Part shown: positions 16,431 through 26,647 of the stretch, piece after piece
Numbering within the stretch: position 1 is the first letter of the stretch
How the letters are laid out: each line of letters starts with the position of its first letter
Assembly (NCBI GenBank): GCA_017432565.1
Contig: JAFRIW010000002.1
Span: 1 to 61,542 of the forward strand
Length of the DNA: 61,542 bases
Direction of reading: 5' to 3'
Origin: Lachnospiraceae bacterium
Lineage (GTDB): Bacteria; Bacillota; Clostridia; Lachnospirales; Lachnospiraceae
Translations under genes and position numbers: made by a program
Notes under the pieces: generated by a model
What the model was told of the DNA's origin: nothing
What the model saw: only the letters and a program-made list of their open reading frames with translations
The model's database searches: none

Positions 16431-18152
16431 TTATTCCGCAAAAATTTTCTTCTTCCGCTCAATCATCTCATCAATGTTCTGCAGATAAGTGGCGATATCC
16501 TTGGCGTTGTCGGAGCGGACAATTGTTCCGTTTGATACTGCTTTGGACACAGAGCCGGCACCGAGAGCAAGGATGGACTGCTTCTCTTCCATGATGAGGA
16601 TGTTATAACAGCCGGCCTTTCCGGATTTTGCATAGCCTACATTTTCAAAATTGCCGGAGATGTTTTTCTGCCGATAGAGGTAGTAGGGCTCCATGCCCAT
16701 GGCAGCGGCGCCCTCCGCCGCGATGCGGACGGCTTCGTCGGTATTGCGAAGCGACTTCCAGCCGTTCTTCAGAATCCACTCCTGCATACGCGAACCGCGT
16801 TTTAAGGCGAGTGAGTGGACGGTCAGGCTGTCAGGCGAAAGTCTGACGATCTCGCTGATCGTGCGCGCTACATCCTCTTCCGTTTCTTCCGGCAGACCCA
16901 GAATCAGGTCCATGTTGATGTTGTCAAAGCCCTCTGCTCTCGCCAGATAAAAGGCGTCAATGACATCCTGCACGGAATGCCTGCGGCCGATCAGGCGCAG
17001 CGTCTCTTCCTTCATGGTCTGCGGGTTTACGCTGATGCGGGTAATACCGTGTTGTTTTATGACACGCAGTTTCTCCTGCGTGATGCTGTCCGGGCGCCCT
17101 GCTTCCACAGTGAATTCCTGCCAGCCGCCTGCAAAGCATTCTTCGATCAGCGTCAGCAGCCGGTCCATCTGATCCGGCTCCAATGTGGTCGGCGTGCCGC
17201 CGCCGATGTAGACGGTGTCCGGCTTCTTTCCGAGTTCCTGCATCATCTGCGCGCCGGCCCGGATTTCTTTCTCAAGTGCATCGAGATATTCGTCCACACG
17301 GTCACGGAAGCCTTCTATGGAATAAGACGGGAAGGAGCAGTACAGGCAGGTCGTCGGACAGAAGGGAATGCCGATATAGAGGCTGTATCCGTTCTGATAA
17401 TCAATACCGGAAAGGATCTGCCGCTCACGCATGGCGATATTTGCCGCCAGATAAGCCTTCCCGGGGCTTACAAGATGTTCCTGCATCAAATACCCTGCCG
17501 CATACTCCACGGCCTTTTCGGGGCTGTACGCGGCCTTCCCGGGGGCGTCCGGAGCTGTTGTGGGTGCATCTGCGGTTTTTTCGGGGGCATCTGCATCTGC
17601 GGTATTTTCTGAGGTGTCTGTGCCGCCGGCGGCATCCATGTATTCCAGGATCCGCGTCATGGCAATTTTCGTCGGCCGCACGCCGATAAGCTCACCCCAC
17701 GGAAGAGTCCTGCCAGTCAGCTCAGACAACATTTCATAGATCGCATGCTTCAGCGTAGTCTTGCAGGTGCGGCTCTTCTCTGTGTAATTGATGCCTTCCG
17801 GCGCCTGCAGGGTGCGGGCTTGCGGTGCCTGCGGAATGCGCACTCCGGGCGTCTGAGCGCCCTTTTCAGGTGCCTGGGAGTCCTCGGCAGTCACCTGGGG
17901 GCCCTTGTCACCCGCATCCAGCCGCAGTTCGATGCGGTCCGGGAAATAATGCACGCACAGAAAAGCCCGGCAGTCCGCCGGGACATCCTGCTCCGCGTCA
18001 CAGGCCTCAACGGTCTTCTGACGCGCAGTTTTCCTGCCGGATTCCCAGTCGGACTCCAGCCAGACTTTGACACTCTCTTCGGGGTAGAACGCCTGAATCA
18101 GGGCGTGAATCTCGTAGCGGTATAAATCAAGATTTACAATGGCGTTGAGCAT
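16431..18152 (-). CDS. hemZ: HemZ-type radical SAM coproporphyrinogen III oxidase-like protein
   Basis: 573 residues. Radical SAM core with the HemN/HemZ signature PFCPTTCLYCSF: Cys265, Cys269 and Cys272 bind the 4Fe-4S cluster. YIGGGTPTT and RISVNPQTM follow as expected. The N-terminal 150 residues match the HemZ-specific extension (KHAIYEMLSELTGRTLPWGELIGVRPTKI). HemZ proteins are usually about 490 residues; the excess here comes from two Pro/Ala/Glu/Asp-rich linkers (about 88-118 and 178-212). Annotated role: oxygen-independent coproporphyrinogen dehydrogenation, although HemZ activity in vivo is less certain than HemN. Flanked on both sides by the repeat arrays described separately. Confidence 0.92.
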   Translation of the reverse strand: MLNAIVNLDLYRYEIHALIQAFYPEESVKVWLESDWESGRKTARQKTVEACDAEQDVPADCRAFLCVHYFPDRIELRLDAGDKGPQVTAEDSQAPEKGAQTPGVRIPQAPQARTLQAPEGINYTEKSRTCKTTLKHAIYEMLSELTGRTLPWGELIGVRPTKIAMTRILEYMDAAGGTDTSENTADADAPEKTADAPTTAPDAPGKAAYSPEKAVEYAAGYLMQEHLVSPGKAYLAANIAMRERQILSGIDYQNGYSLYIGIPFCPTTCLYCSFPSYSIEGFRDRVDEYLDALEKEIRAGAQMMQELGKKPDTVYIGGGTPTTLEPDQMDRLLTLIEECFAGGWQEFTVEAGRPDSITQEKLRVIKQHGITRISVNPQTMKEETLRLIGRRHSVQDVIDAFYLARAEGFDNINMDLILGLPEETEEDVARTISEIVRLSPDSLTVHSLALKRGSRMQEWILKNGWKSLRNTDEAVRIAAEGAAAMGMEPYYLYRQKNISGNFENVGYAKSGKAGCYNILIMEEKQSILALGAGSVSKAVSNGTIVRSDNAKDIATYLQNIDEMIERKKKIFAE

Positions 18153-18658
18153 AATATATACAGGAAATCAGAGTCAAAAAAAGACGATGAAATCAAATCA
18201 GTCTGCCAGTTGCGGCAGGTGGTGCCAGGTTATTGCCAGGGAAGCCTTGACAAGTGTAGTTGCTATCTGCTGTCAATACATATATTAGCTTGCATTAACA
18301 AGCGTTTTGGTCGGGGTGGCATTGTCATTTGAGACTTCTGCCTTATTTCACCGCTTGCTTTTCAGGCATCGCGGACGGGATTGTATTGTCAAGCACAGCA
18401 TCCTCTTCTTTTCACTGCCTGCTTTTCAAGCGGTGCACTCCAGATTGTATTGTCAAACGCAGCACCATTCTCTTTTCACCGCTTACTTATCAAGCGTCGC
18501 GGACGGAATTGTATTGTCAATTGCAGCGCCAGTCTCTTTTCACCGCCCAATACAGCTTAGTACCGCTTGCAGGTTAAAAGAAGAGGCATTAACAATCAGA
18601 GTATTTCCGGAATCTCACTGTCAACAAGCCGCCGGCAGGCCGGTCATAAACCTCAGCC
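18153..18658. other. Gene-free stretch carrying a 64-bp repeat array
   Basis: Between the hemZ start and the stop of the metallo-hydrolase gene. Apart from the array at 18321-18576 and the hemZ promoter region nothing gene-like was seen; the period of 64 is not a multiple of three, so the open frames across the array are accidental. Confidence 0.55.
18321..18576 (+). repeat. Four-copy 64-bp tandem repeat array
   Basis: ATTGTC cores occur at 18321, 18385, 18449 and 18513, exactly 64 bp apart. Shared segments within each unit are ATTGTCAA-nn-CAGC, TCTTTTCACCGCTT, CTTTTCAAGC and CGCGGACGG-ATTGT. Copies 2 and 3 are closest; copy 4 decays in its second half. The whole unit is homologous, so this is not a repeat-spacer CRISPR pattern. 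Confidence 0.8.
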
Positions 18659-19366
18659 TCAGATAAACGGATTGAATCTCTTCTCGTAAGCGATGGTGGT
18701 GGTGCCGCCGTGGCCGGGCAGGACGAGGGTGTCATCCGGGAGGACCAGGAGCTTCTCGCGGATTGAGCGCACAAGCCGGCCCTGGGAGCCGGTCGGAAGA
18801 TCCGAGCGTCCCACGGAGCCCTCGAAGAGCGTATCGCCGGAAATCAGGATGTGCTGGGTGAGCAGGCCGCTGCGGTCCTGCTCGATCTCGTCCTCCGGAT
18901 CGGGCTCGTCGAGCATGTCCGGATTGGGATAAGAGTGGTCGATGTAATAGCAGCAACTTCCCTCGGTGTGGCCGGGGGTCGAGATCACGTGCAGGGTGAT
19001 GCCCGCTTCTTTCACGACGTCGCCGTCGCGCAGCCACTCATCGGGCATGACCTGTGCCGGCCGCCCGTAGCCCTGGGACAGGTTCACGTTCGGGTCAGTG
19101 CACAGCCGCATCTCCTCCTCGCTGACATAAACCCGCGCGTCGGTCAGATCCTTCAGATCCGCCAGACCCCAGATGTGGTCAAAATGTGCATGCGTCAGGA
19201 AAATGGCTTTGAGGGTCAGTCCCTCTTCCCGCAGCGCTTTGAACAGTTCGGTTCCCTGGTCGGCAGGGTCAAACAGGATGATCTCCTGTGAATCCTCGTC
19301 GTGTAGATAATAACAGTTGGTCTGCGCGATTCCGAGGCAGAAACTCTTGATAATAATCTTACCCAT
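18659..19366 (-). CDS. Metallo-beta-lactamase-fold hydrolase (glyoxalase II-like)
   Basis: 235 residues. The metal-binding THAHFDHIWG motif (HxHxDH) lies near residues 59-68, followed by a conserved STPGHTEGS (third His) and GDTLFEGSVGRSDLP (bridging Asp), and LPGHGGTT near the end: the pattern of the hydroxyacylglutathione hydrolase/YcbL-like branch. Likely hydrolyses a thioester such as S-lactoyl-thiol or a related compound; the exact substrate is unknown. It starts 5 nt after the rel stop and is therefore probably co-transcribed with rel. Confidence 0.88.
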   Translation of the reverse strand: MGKIIIKSFCLGIAQTNCYYLHDEDSQEIILFDPADQGTELFKALREEGLTLKAIFLTHAHFDHIWGLADLKDLTDARVYVSEEEMRLCTDPNVNLSQGYGRPAQVMPDEWLRDGDVVKEAGITLHVISTPGHTEGSCCYYIDHSYPNPDMLDEPDPEDEIEQDRSGLLTQHILISGDTLFEGSVGRSDLPTGSQGRLVRSIREKLLVLPDDTLVLPGHGGTTTIAYEKRFNPFI

Positions 19367-19371
19367 AATAC

Positions 19372-21831
19372 TTACCCGTTATTCCGCCCGACGTCCAGGA
19401 CGCTGGGCACCTGGCGCAGCTTCTCCGTGACCTCCTGCAGCTGGTTTTTGCCCTGGATTTCAAAAGAAATCACAAGCGTGGCAATGCCCTGCCGGTTGGT
19501 CCTTGTGTTGACGCCGGTGATGTTAATGCCCTTCTCCGTGAAGACTCTGGAGATGTCGCCTAAAAGACCGCTGCGGTCGGAAGCGTAGACCGTGACTTCA
19601 GTCTCAAACTTGCCGTCGATGGTGGTCTGCGCGCCGTCCTCCCAGTCCGCCTCAATCAGGCGGGCGCGGTCAAATTCGGGCATATTCAAAATGTTGATAC
19701 AGTCTGTGCGGTGAATGGAGACGCCGCGTCCTCTGGTGACATAGCCGATGATTTCGTCGCCCGGCACAGGATTGCAGCAGCGGGAGAAATGAACCGCGAT
19801 GTCGTGGATTCCCTTGACGACGATGGCGTTCTTGCCATGCATCTTTGGCCGCTGCGCGTTGTTCTCCTCGATCTGCTGAAGGATCTCTTCGTTGGTCAGA
19901 TGCTTCTGGTGATCCTGCTCGAAGAGCTCGAGCATCTTGTTGACGATCTGGCCTTCCTTAAGTCCGCCGTGGCCGATCGCCGCCATCACGGCGTCCCAGT
20001 CGCGGAAGCCGTATTTGCGCATGATCGCTTCCTGGTACTCGGGCTTCATGATATCGGACATCGGGATGCCCTTTGCCTTGCAGTACGCCGTCACCAGCTC
20101 GCGGCCGCGCTCAATGTTTTCTTCCTTCTGTTCCTTCTTGAACCACTGGTTGATCTTGTTTTTGGTCGACGCGCTCTTGGCAATGTTGAGCCAGTCCAGC
20201 GACGGGCCCTTCGAGTTCTGGCTCGTCAGGACTTCGACCTGATCGCCGTTCTGGATCACGTAGTCAAACGTCACAAGCTTGCCGTTGACGCGCGCGCCGA
20301 TCATCTTGTTGCCGACCGCGGAATGTACGGAATAGGCAAAATCAATCGGCGTCGAGCCTGCAGGCAGGTTCTTCACTTCGCCGCGCGGCGTGAAGCAGTA
20401 GACGCTCTCGGAGAACAGATCCAGATCGCTCTTGATCATCGAGAGGAACTCGTTGTTGTCGGACATGTCGCGCTGCCACTCCAGAATCTGGCGCAGCCAC
20501 ACGAGCTTCTCCTGCTCCTGCGTGTCGATTTTGCGGCCGTCAGCGGCCTCCTTGTATTTCCAGTGCGCCGCGATACCATACTCCGCGGCTTTGTGCATTT
20601 CGTAGGTCCGGATCTGAATTTCAAAAGGCGAACCGCCCGGGCCGATCAGTGTGGTGTGCAGTGACTGATACATGTTCGGCTTCGGCATCGCGATGTAGTC
20701 TTTGAAACGGCCGGGGATCGGCGTATACATCTCGTGAATGATGCCCAGCGCGGCATAGCAGTCCTTCACCGTGCTGACGATGATGCGGACCGCGAACAGG
20801 TCGTAGATCTGGTCGATCGACTTGTTCTGGTTCACCATTTTTTTATAGATGCTGAAGAAGTGTTTGACTCGTCCGTGGACCTCACCCTGAATGCCGGCCT
20901 CTTCCAGACCGCGGCGCACATTCTGGGCGATCTCGTCGACATACGCCTGGCGCTCGGTTTTGCGCTGGGAGACCTTCTCCACAAGGTCAAAATAAATATC
21001 GGGCTTGAGGTATTTTAAAGACAGATCGTCCAGTTCGACCTTGATGCGGCTGATGCCCAGGCGCTGTGCGATCGGCGAATAAATATCGAGCGTTTCCTGT
21101 GCGATGCGCTTCTGTTTTTCCGGCGGCATGAACTGGAGGGTGCGCATGTTGTGAAGGCGGTCTGCCAGCTTGATCAGAATGACACGGATATCTTTGGCCA
21201 TCGCCAGGAACATTTTGCGCAGGTTCTGGGCCTGCATCTCCTGCTGCTCCCGCGTCCGGTCGCCCGCATCCTCCACATGATGGGAAAATTTCAGCTTGGC
21301 CAGCTTAGTGACACCGTCGACCAGCAGTGCGACGTCTTCGCCGAATTTTTCCTCGACCTCTTCAATGGTATAAATCGTGTCCTCCACGACGTCGTGGAGC
21401 AGTCCCGCCGCGATGGTCTCCTTATCCATCTCCAGGTCTGCCAGAATGATGGCGACGCTTAAGGGATGGATGATGTAGGGCTCGCCTGATTTGCGGAGCT
21501 GCCCTTCGTGGGCCTGCTTCGCGATCTGGTAAGCCTTCTCGATCATGGTGATGTCATCGCTGGGGTGATATTTGCGAACGCGCGAAATCAGATCCTCATA
21601 CAATGTATCAGGATCTGTAAAAGAATCCGGCGTCTGTGTCCGCGCCTGGTCTTTGTTGTCCCGGTTCCACACCAGGACTTCCTTCGGCACCAGAACGCCT
21701 TCCGGAGCGTCTGCCTTCGCGGCATCCGCTTCCGGAGCAGCAGTGGTCTGCGCCGGAAGTTCCTTCGCTTCCGGGACTGTTTCCGCACCGGGCAGAATCT
21801 GATTTACTTCGCGTGTTGTTTCACTATCCAT
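19372..21831 (-). CDS. rel: Bifunctional (p)ppGpp synthetase/hydrolase
   Basis: 819 residues from ATG 21831. Order of domains: HD hydrolase (YIIHPLSVAIILADLEMD, GLLHDVVEDT), synthetase (FAVRIIVSTVKDCYAALGIIH, YQSLHTTLIGP), TGS (VYCFTPRGEVKNLP), conserved cysteines (SRCCNPVPGDEI) and a C-terminal ACT domain. An unusual Pro/Ala/Glu-rich segment of about 60 residues precedes the HD domain. Start choice: the ATG at 21831 lacks any Shine-Dalgarno sequence, but a promoter (21839-21867) puts the transcription start at or beside the ATG, which would make the mRNA leaderless. A TTG at 21867 is in frame but coincides with the -35 box and has no ribosome site. Makes and degrades the stringent-response alarmone, lowering GTP and so also CodY activity. 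Confidence 0.95.
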   Translation of the reverse strand: MDSETTREVNQILPGAETVPEAKELPAQTTAAPEADAAKADAPEGVLVPKEVLVWNRDNKDQARTQTPDSFTDPDTLYEDLISRVRKYHPSDDITMIEKAYQIAKQAHEGQLRKSGEPYIIHPLSVAIILADLEMDKETIAAGLLHDVVEDTIYTIEEVEEKFGEDVALLVDGVTKLAKLKFSHHVEDAGDRTREQQEMQAQNLRKMFLAMAKDIRVILIKLADRLHNMRTLQFMPPEKQKRIAQETLDIYSPIAQRLGISRIKVELDDLSLKYLKPDIYFDLVEKVSQRKTERQAYVDEIAQNVRRGLEEAGIQGEVHGRVKHFFSIYKKMVNQNKSIDQIYDLFAVRIIVSTVKDCYAALGIIHEMYTPIPGRFKDYIAMPKPNMYQSLHTTLIGPGGSPFEIQIRTYEMHKAAEYGIAAHWKYKEAADGRKIDTQEQEKLVWLRQILEWQRDMSDNNEFLSMIKSDLDLFSESVYCFTPRGEVKNLPAGSTPIDFAYSVHSAVGNKMIGARVNGKLVTFDYVIQNGDQVEVLTSQNSKGPSLDWLNIAKSASTKNKINQWFKKEQKEENIERGRELVTAYCKAKGIPMSDIMKPEYQEAIMRKYGFRDWDAVMAAIGHGGLKEGQIVNKMLELFEQDHQKHLTNEEILQQIEENNAQRPKMHGKNAIVVKGIHDIAVHFSRCCNPVPGDEIIGYVTRGRGVSIHRTDCINILNMPEFDRARLIEADWEDGAQTTIDGKFETEVTVYASDRSGLLGDISRVFTEKGINITGVNTRTNRQGIATLVISFEIQGKNQLQEVTEKLRQVPSVLDVGRNNG

Positions 21832-21838
21832 GGGATGG

Positions 21839-21867
21839 ATTATAAAACAATTATCAATCTGTTGCAA
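21839..21867 (-). promoter_or_regulatory. Promoter of rel with start at the ATG (leaderless candidate)
   Basis: Minus strand TTGCAA (21867-21862), 17-nt spacer, perfect TATAAT (21844-21839), then 7 nt to the ATG at 21831. Normal -10 to +1 spacing puts the first nucleotide on or next to the start codon. Confidence 0.65.
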
Positions 21868-21872
21868 ACAAC

Positions 21873-22595
21873 TTAAGAACCGTAACGCAGGGGTTCGGCG
21901 ATTTTCCGGTTGAAGAACGCGATGAACGGGCCCATAAAGAAGGCGGTGATGATCGTTCCGATGCCGGCGGTCATCAGCAGTGCGCCGGAAGAAGTCAGAT
22001 TCCTGTCAGAGAGATAGCACAGGATGCCGCCGAAGATAACGCAGATCAGGTCGCTTGCGATGCGGCAGATCTGGAAGGGAATCGGTGTTTTCTCGGAAAC
22101 GGTCAGTGACATTGCGTCATACACGGAAACGCCGAGGTCTGCCGTAAAGTACAGGGAGGATGCCATACACAGGATCACCAGTGCGACCAGCAGTATGATC
22201 AGGCGTGTCACAAAGGAGCGGTCCGGGATCAGTTTCCCGAAGAGGCTCTCGGAAAAGTCCGCGACATAGCCGACAAACAGGATGTTAATCAGCGTGCCGA
22301 GTCCGATTTTTCTGCGGTTGATGAGCAGGACAACGACCAGCATGATTGCGCTCAGAACTGTGTAGCACAGTCCGAAGCTCAGCGTTCCGGGCATCTCCGC
22401 CTCTGATGTCACCGGATGTCCTGCAGCGGTATTGATGATTCTCCAGATACCGTGGGCAAATATCTGAAACGGGTCCATACCGAGTGCTGACAGACTGAAG
22501 AGTCCGACACTCATGCCCATAATCAGTACACCCGCAACGGTCATCAGGATGCGGCGCTTCATTTCCGGGGTGTTGAAATTCTGTTTTGCAGTCAT
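21873..22595 (-). CDS. YczE/YitT-like multi-spanning membrane protein
   Basis: 240 residues with about five to six hydrophobic spans: LMTVAGVLIMGMSVGLF, FGLCYTVLSAIMLVVVLL, LIILLVALVILCMASSLYF, ICRIASDLICVIFGGILCYL and a C-terminal span. GLFSLSALGMDPF and ADLGVSVYDAM are the repeated signature of the YczE/YyaS family. Start at 22595 is chosen because AAAAGGAAAAAAC precedes it; an upstream in-frame start would lie inside the terminator hairpin (22646-22692). Transport substrate unknown. Confidence 0.82.
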   Translation of the reverse strand: MTAKQNFNTPEMKRRILMTVAGVLIMGMSVGLFSLSALGMDPFQIFAHGIWRIINTAAGHPVTSEAEMPGTLSFGLCYTVLSAIMLVVVLLINRRKIGLGTLINILFVGYVADFSESLFGKLIPDRSFVTRLIILLVALVILCMASSLYFTADLGVSVYDAMSLTVSEKTPIPFQICRIASDLICVIFGGILCYLSDRNLTSSGALLMTAGIGTIITAFFMGPFIAFFNRKIAEPLRYGS

Positions 22596-22645
22596 GTTTT
22601 TTCCTTTTGATATTGTCTGATTGATACTGCCTGTACAGGACGTAA

Positions 22646-22692
22646 ACACGGGGACAGGCCTTCGTGTCTTCGACCCGGGCCTGTCCCCGTGT
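22646..22692 (-). terminator. Intrinsic terminator after groESL
   Basis: 15-bp perfect stem ACACGGGGACAGGCC (22646-22660) with its complement (22678-22692), about 50 nt after the groEL stop; followed on the minus strand by a short T run (GTGTTTACG). A smaller palindrome (GAAGGAAATTTCCTTC) sits between it and groEL. Confidence 0.8.
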
Positions 22693-22744
22693 TATTTATG
22701 CCATATCGTTCCGGAATCTATCTGAAGGAAATTTCCTTCCGTTT

Positions 22745-24409
<1,665 letters not shown>

Positions 24410-24411
24410 TT

Positions 24412-24479
24412 AACGATCTGAAACGCGGATGCTGTGCTTCGGATGAACGATCTGAAACGCGGATGCTCCGCTTCGGATT
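24412..24479 (-). repeat. 34-bp tandem duplication between groES and groEL
   Basis: AACGATCTGAAACGCGGATGCT followed by three variable bases and CTTCGGAT occurs at 24412 and 24446. Only about three positions differ. On the mRNA each copy can fold into a small GCGGA-GCA-TCCGC hairpin. Confidence 0.8.
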
Positions 24480-24485
24480 TCCGGC

Positions 24486-24773
24486 TCAGTCTATGACTGC
24501 GAGAATGTCCTTCTGGCTGACAATGACGTATGTCTCGTCATCGCCGAACTTGACTTCGTTGCCGGAATATTTGGAATAAATGACCTGATCGCCGACTTTG
24601 ACAACCATCGGAGTTTCCTTGCCGTCTACCATTCCGCCGGGGCCGACAGCGATGACTTCCGCCTGCTGCGGCTTCTCTTTCTCCTGGCCGGGAAGGACGA
24701 TGCCGGAAGCGGTGGTCTTCTCCGCCTCGAGCTGCTTCAGAACTACTTTGTCAAATAACGGTCTTAACTTCAT
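24486..24773 (-). CDS. groES: 10 kDa co-chaperonin GroES
   Basis: 95 residues, normal length. Starts MKLRPLFDKVVLKQLEAE and contains the mobile loop TASGIVLPGQEKEKPQ that binds GroEL, then VGDQVIYSKYSGNEV. Forms the heptameric lid of the GroEL chamber. First gene of the heat-shock operon; ribosome site GGAGGC precedes the ATG. Confidence 0.99.
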   Translation of the reverse strand: MKLRPLFDKVVLKQLEAEKTTASGIVLPGQEKEKPQQAEVIAVGPGGMVDGKETPMVVKVGDQVIYSKYSGNEVKFGDDETYVIVSQKDILAVID

Positions 24774-24857
24774 GATTTTCAGCCTCCTTCAATCACACAC
24801 TTCTCATCTCTCCTGTGCGGTCTGCCGCTTCAGGGATGCGATCTCTTTTAAGTGCTG

Positions 24858-24884
24858 TTAGCACTCAAAAAGAACGAGTGCTAA
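24858..24884 (-). promoter_or_regulatory. CIRCE operator (HrcA binding site)
   Basis: Perfect TTAGCACTC-N9-GAGTGCTAA inverted repeat, 85 nt upstream of groES and just downstream of the predicted transcription start. This is the binding site of the heat-shock repressor HrcA; hrcA itself is not in the window. Confidence 0.97.
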
Positions 24885-24896
24885 CATCCATAGCGT

Positions 24897-24925
24897 ATCT
24901 TATTACCAATCGCGCAAGAATGCAA
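24897..24925 (-). promoter_or_regulatory. Promoter of groESL
   Basis: Minus strand TTGCAT (24925-24920), 17-nt spacer, TAAGAT (24902-24897). The start would fall near 24890, so CIRCE lies at the 5' end of the transcript, as usual. Confidence 0.7.
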
Positions 24926-25012
24926 GCACTCATTTTTAGAGTTTATAAAGTTTTTATACTTTCGGCACCCCGCACAAAGCGCGGGCGCGATCGGAGTGTT
25001 GAAAGACTCAGA

Positions 25013-26389
25013 TTATTTCTCTGTCAGAGACTTGCCCTGGCGCATCTCAAGGTTCACGCCCGTGACGTTGGGCTCTTCTTCCTCAAACTGATAGTCCTTG
25101 CCGGGCAGGATTGCGTTCAGCAGGATACCGACGAGGGAGCCGGTTGCAAGGCCGGTGAAGTTGATTGTGAAGCTGCCCAGGTTGAAGGCGAGCGCGCCTG
25201 CCTCGGAGTAGTTGATACCGATGGACAGGACCAGGATCAGCGCTGCGATCAGGACGTTGCGGCTCTTGGAGAAATCAACCTTGGTCTCAACGATGTTGCG
25301 GACACCGACTGCGGAAATCATTCCGTAAAGGATCAGGGAGATGCCGCCGATGGTGGCTGCGGGCATGACTTCGATGATGGCCGCGAACTTCGGGCAGAAG
25401 GACAGGACAGCCGCGATGCAGGCGGCGATCCGGATGATCATCGGATCATAGACCTTCGTCAGCGTCAGAACGCCGGTGTTCTCACCGTAGGTGGTGTTGG
25501 CCGGTGCGCCGAACAGGGAAGCCAGCGCGGTGGCAAGACCGTCTCCGGTCAGGGAGCGGTGCAGGCCGGGATCTTTAATGAAGTTATTGCCGACGGTGGA
25601 GGAAATCGCGGAGATATCTCCGATATGCTCCATCATGGTCGCGAAAGCGATCGGGACGATCGTGATCACGGAGGTCAGTATCAGCGAACCGTTGATGTTG
25701 CCGTTTGTAAACAGCGAGAAAACAGTCCGGGAGTAATCGATCGGAAGGCCGAACCATTTTGCCTGTGCGATCGGGGAAAAGTCGATATTTCCCGTGACGG
25801 CGGCCACCAGATAGGAAGCAATGACGCCGAGCAGGATCGGGACGATGCGGATCATGCCTTTGCCCCAGATATTGCAGACGATGACCACAACGATGGCGAC
25901 CAGCGCGATGGGCCAGTTGGTCGAGCAGTTCGCGATGGCGGACTGGGACAGGTTCAGACCGATGGCGATGATAATCGGGCCTGTGACAACCGGCGGGAAG
26001 TAGCGCATGACTTTGTTTGCGCCGAACATTCTGAACAGGAATGCCAGAACCAGATAAGCGAGGCCCGCGCAGGCGACGCCGAAGCAGGCGTACGGCAGGA
26101 GCTCCTTATTTCCGTTCGGAGCGATGGCTGCATAACCTGCCAGGAATGCGAAGCTTGATCCGAGGAACGCGGGGATCTTCTTCTTTGTAATAAGATGGAA
26201 CAGAAGCGTTCCGAGACCCGCCCACAGCAGGGTCGTCGCGACGGACAGTCCGGTCAGAAGCGGCACCAGGACCGTTGCGCCAAACATTGCAAAAACATGC
26301 TGGATTCCAAGAACCGCAATTTTCCCGGTACCCAGGCTCTTCGCGTCGTAGATCGGCTGATCTCCGACTTTCACATTTGTACTGCTCAT
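25013..26389 (-). CDS. uraA: Uracil permease (NCS2/UraA family)
   Basis: 458 residues with about 12 to 14 hydrophobic spans. Family signatures: GSSFAFLAGY, MRYFPPVVTGPIIIAIGL, and ATMMEHIGDI with FGAPANTTYGENTGVLTLTKVYDP, the nucleobase-binding region; the TTYGEN form is typical of uracil rather than xanthine permeases. Imports uracil by proton symport for pyrimidine salvage. GGAGGAGAGAA precedes the ATG. A 250-nt leader with its own promoter and an internal terminator suggests control by transcription attenuation. Confidence 0.95.
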   Translation of the reverse strand: MSSTNVKVGDQPIYDAKSLGTGKIAVLGIQHVFAMFGATVLVPLLTGLSVATTLLWAGLGTLLFHLITKKKIPAFLGSSFAFLAGYAAIAPNGNKELLPYACFGVACAGLAYLVLAFLFRMFGANKVMRYFPPVVTGPIIIAIGLNLSQSAIANCSTNWPIALVAIVVVIVCNIWGKGMIRIVPILLGVIASYLVAAVTGNIDFSPIAQAKWFGLPIDYSRTVFSLFTNGNINGSLILTSVITIVPIAFATMMEHIGDISAISSTVGNNFIKDPGLHRSLTGDGLATALASLFGAPANTTYGENTGVLTLTKVYDPMIIRIAACIAAVLSFCPKFAAIIEVMPAATIGGISLILYGMISAVGVRNIVETKVDFSKSRNVLIAALILVLSIGINYSEAGALAFNLGSFTINFTGLATGSLVGILLNAILPGKDYQFEEEEPNVTGVNLEMRQGKSLTEK

Positions 26390-26500
26390 TTCTCTCCTCC
26401 TTCATTGCTGCTTCGGCCACACATTTCCGAAGCTGCTGCAGACTACACAAATTCACGGGCGGGAGGTGCTGCTCTCTCACGGCTGCGGGTCAGAACACAG

Positions 26501-26543
26501 AATAAAAGAAAAGCACGAAAGAGAAATAAATTCTCTCGTGCTT
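26501..26543 (-). terminator. Terminator in the uraA leader (attenuator candidate)
   Basis: Stem AAGCACGAGAGAA with its complement (26531-26543 and 26511-26525, two-nucleotide bulge), followed by TTCTTTTATT. This is a strong intrinsic terminator located before uraA rather than after it. It could also simply end the tetR transcript. Confidence 0.8.
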
Positions 26544-26647
26544 CTTATTTCATATCCTTATTTCGCGTTCTGATCTGCAATAAACCTGCTGACCGTAAAG
26601 CCATAGCGCTGTCCTCTTAAAAAACCTGCCCTCGGAATTCTTACGCT

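Noticed and set aside
18321..18576. CRISPR array
   Set aside because: The entire 64-bp unit is homologous between copies, without unrelated spacers, and no cas gene is in the window.
18307..18666. Plus-strand open frame across the 64-bp repeats
   Set aside because: The 64-bp period shifts frame at each copy, so the encoded peptide does not repeat; there is no ribosome site.
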